13,904 nucleotides of DNA from Desulforamulus profundi (GTDB lineage Bacteria; Bacillota_B; Desulfotomaculia; Desulfotomaculales; Desulfotomaculaceae): contig NZ_AWQQ01000123.1 in the NCBI RefSeq assembly GCF_002607855.1, positions 1 through 13,904 on the forward strand. The letters are read 5' to 3'. Positions 13,304 through 13,904 of this stretch are shown one piece after another. Position numbers and translations under genes: made by a program. Every line of letters starts with the position of its first letter. Positions within the stretch are counted from its first letter, which is position 1. A model generated the notes under the pieces. The model saw only the letters and a list, made by a program, of their open reading frames with translations, did no database searches and was not told the origin of the DNA.

Positions 13304-13339
13304 TTTGACCACTCCTTAAATTTTTTTAGTGGTAAATTG
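13301..13339. repeat. Inverted repeat overlapping the integrase start
   Basis: CAATTTGACCACT (13301-13313) and AGTGGTAAATTG (13328-13339) are complementary apart from one bulged G. In the minus-strand transcript the hairpin would bury the TTG start codon and part of the ribosome binding site; as DNA it could be an operator for the recombinase. Confidence 0.5.
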
Positions 13340-13527
13340 ACAATTTGATTGGAGAATTAAGTGGTTAAAAAATGAGGTTCTTTTGGTATGAGGAATTAAT
13401 TTGTCAAATAAAAAAGGACGTTTGGGCGGCAAATGGGCGACGCCGGAAAAGCCTCTTATCCCTTGAAAATACCAGGCTCAAGAGAAATCTCCTTCATGAA
13501 GAAGGACATTGGTATTGTACAAAATGA
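13340..13527 (+). other. Gap with a possible 21-residue ORF
   Basis: No firm gene. TTG 13401 to TGA 13466, with GAGGAA 5 nt upstream, reads MSNKKGRLGGKWATPEKPLI P if initiated there. I do not recognise it; it may be another gene stump. Confidence 0.2.
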
Positions 13528-13749
13528 TTATGTTCTTTTTACAGGGTTAAAGACCAGTGCGCCAATTGCTTTTGCGGCGTTAATCAAATTATCATCACAG
13601 GCCACAAAGAACCAGTCATCTTCTTTAACAAGCACAAAGGTGGCAAGGTGGAGTGCGTCCAGGGTTCGTAAGCCGTGAGTTTTTCCATAATCTGTGTTAA
13701 GTTGGGTATGGGTTGACAAAATGGAATAGGCTGGGAAATAAATCAACCA
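13528..13749 (-). pseudogene. PIN-domain (VapC-like) protein, C-terminal fragment
   Basis: The minus strand shows GLRTLDALHLATFVLVKEDD, then WFFVACDDNLINAAKAIGAL and VFNPVKRT, the C-terminal half of a PIN ribonuclease domain: the conserved acidic residue in (R/T)xxDALHLA and the later DxxL. VapC toxins have about 130-140 residues; only about 50 are recognisable, and the first catalytic Asp (xxDTSxL) and Glu are missing. No ribosome binding site precedes the first in-frame ATG at 13746, and no VapB antitoxin is seen. The upstream break coincides with the hairpin at 13743-13773, which may mark the end of another element that inserted here. Confidence 0.65.
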
Positions 13750-13773
13750 CCCGGGCTTGCCCCAGATGGTTGA
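13743..13773. repeat. Hairpin at the edge of a possible mobile element
   Basis: TCAACCA and TGGTTGA form the 7-bp base of a hairpin whose interior can also pair (GGGC with GCCC). It marks where the PIN-domain frame loses resemblance, followed by a second stem at 13785-13829. Paired subterminal hairpins are a feature of some insertion sequence ends. Confidence 0.45.
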
Positions 13774-13784
13774 GTATCCACAGT

Positions 13785-13829
13785 GCTCCCCTTATAATGA
13801 TAGTTACCACACCAACATAATAAGGGGGA
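13785..13829. repeat. Second inverted repeat, before the ORF at 13836
   Basis: CTCCCCTTAT (13785-13794) and ATAAGGGGGA (13820-13829) can pair over a 25-nt spacer; the perfect core is CCCCTTAT/ATAAGGGG. The right arm contains the ribosome binding site AAGGGGGA of the next ORF, so in RNA this stem would block its translation. Confidence 0.5.
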
Positions 13830-13835
13830 ACTGCT

Positions 13836-13904
13836 GTGTATACTCATCCTACCGTATTACGCTGCAGAAGGCAAGCAATGATACTTGATGGCAGGAAAAT
13901 TTAT
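13836..13904 (+). CDS. Start of an unidentified ORF, possibly a transposase (runs off the window)
   Basis: GTG 13836 follows AAGGGGGA (13822-13829) by 6 nt, and 23 codons are open to the end: VYTHPTVLRCRRQAMILDGR KIY. The basic, alanine/arginine-rich start could be the first helix of a DNA-binding domain, and its place just inside a set of hairpins among element debris suggests a transposition gene. There is not enough sequence to name the family. Confidence 0.35.
   Translation, partial: MYTHPTVLRCRRQAMILDGRKIY

Noticed and set aside
13400..13470. Possible c-di-GMP (GEMM) riboswitch, from GGCAAATGGG and GACGCC-AAAAGCC
   Set aside because: Similarity to short conserved bits only; the order and stems of the motif do not fit.
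13528..13749. Complete VapBC toxin-antitoxin pair
   Set aside because: Only the C-terminal half of the PIN domain is present and no antitoxin gene is found.
1..13904. CRISPR array, tRNA or rRNA genes
   Set aside because: No regularly spaced direct repeats, cloverleaf with TTCGA-type arm, or rRNA-like stretch seen on either strand.

Overview
The window looks like a chromosomal segment of an anaerobic, spore-forming Firmicute, probably a Clostridia/Peptococcaceae-type bacterium. Supporting signs are strong AGGAGG-like ribosome binding sites, frequent GTG and TTG starts, extended -10 (TGG-TAnAAT) promoters, a sigma-K-type sporulation sigma factor with its pro-sequence, a DUF438 hemerythrin-type gene and low-to-moderate GC. 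The genus cannot be fixed from this sequence alone.

Layout. 1-213: end of an IS3-family element, minus strand, cutting off the PilZ/YcgR-type gene at 197-568. 1006-2997: ktrB-ktrA potassium uptake operon. 3127-3838: N-terminal stump of a CorA-type magnesium transporter, then a small protein with a transglutaminase-like Cys-His-Asp arrangement. 3839-4284: no convincing gene, but a 235-nt segment bounded by a perfect 12-bp inverted repeat. 4285-5295: a truncated small ORF meeting a decayed DUF438 gene. 5389-5655: small zinc-ribbon protein. 5849-6108: frameshifted cysteine-rich small gene behind a strong promoter. 6181-7809 (minus): DUF47 protein followed by a Pit phosphate permease with one frameshift. 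8128-8823: sigK-like sigma factor. 9209-10326: frameshifted iron-containing alcohol dehydrogenase. 10404-12124: khtT-khtU potassium efflux pair, khtU carrying two frameshifts. 12403-12603: small double-CxxC protein. 12660-13904: a scrap region with pieces of an ExeA-type transposition ATPase, a tyrosine recombinase, a PIN-domain toxin-like protein, and the start of a new ORF running off the window.

How it fits together. The intact core is ion homeostasis: KtrAB (K+ uptake) at one end and KhtTU (K+/H+ efflux with its regulatory subunit) at the other, with phosphate import between and the remains of a CorA. In Firmicutes both K+ systems are known c-di-AMP targets. Around this core are an unusual number of broken genes. 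Some are truncations of several kinds, with an insertion sequence and junctions visible. Others are single-base shifts, two of them in G/C homopolymers, which could be either real decay or sequence error.

I found no CRISPR array, rRNA, tRNA or complete phage or defence system. The best candidate for something undescribed is the 235-nt inverted-repeat-bounded segment at 3980-4214, followed by the paired hairpins at 13743-13829 before the ORF at the window end.
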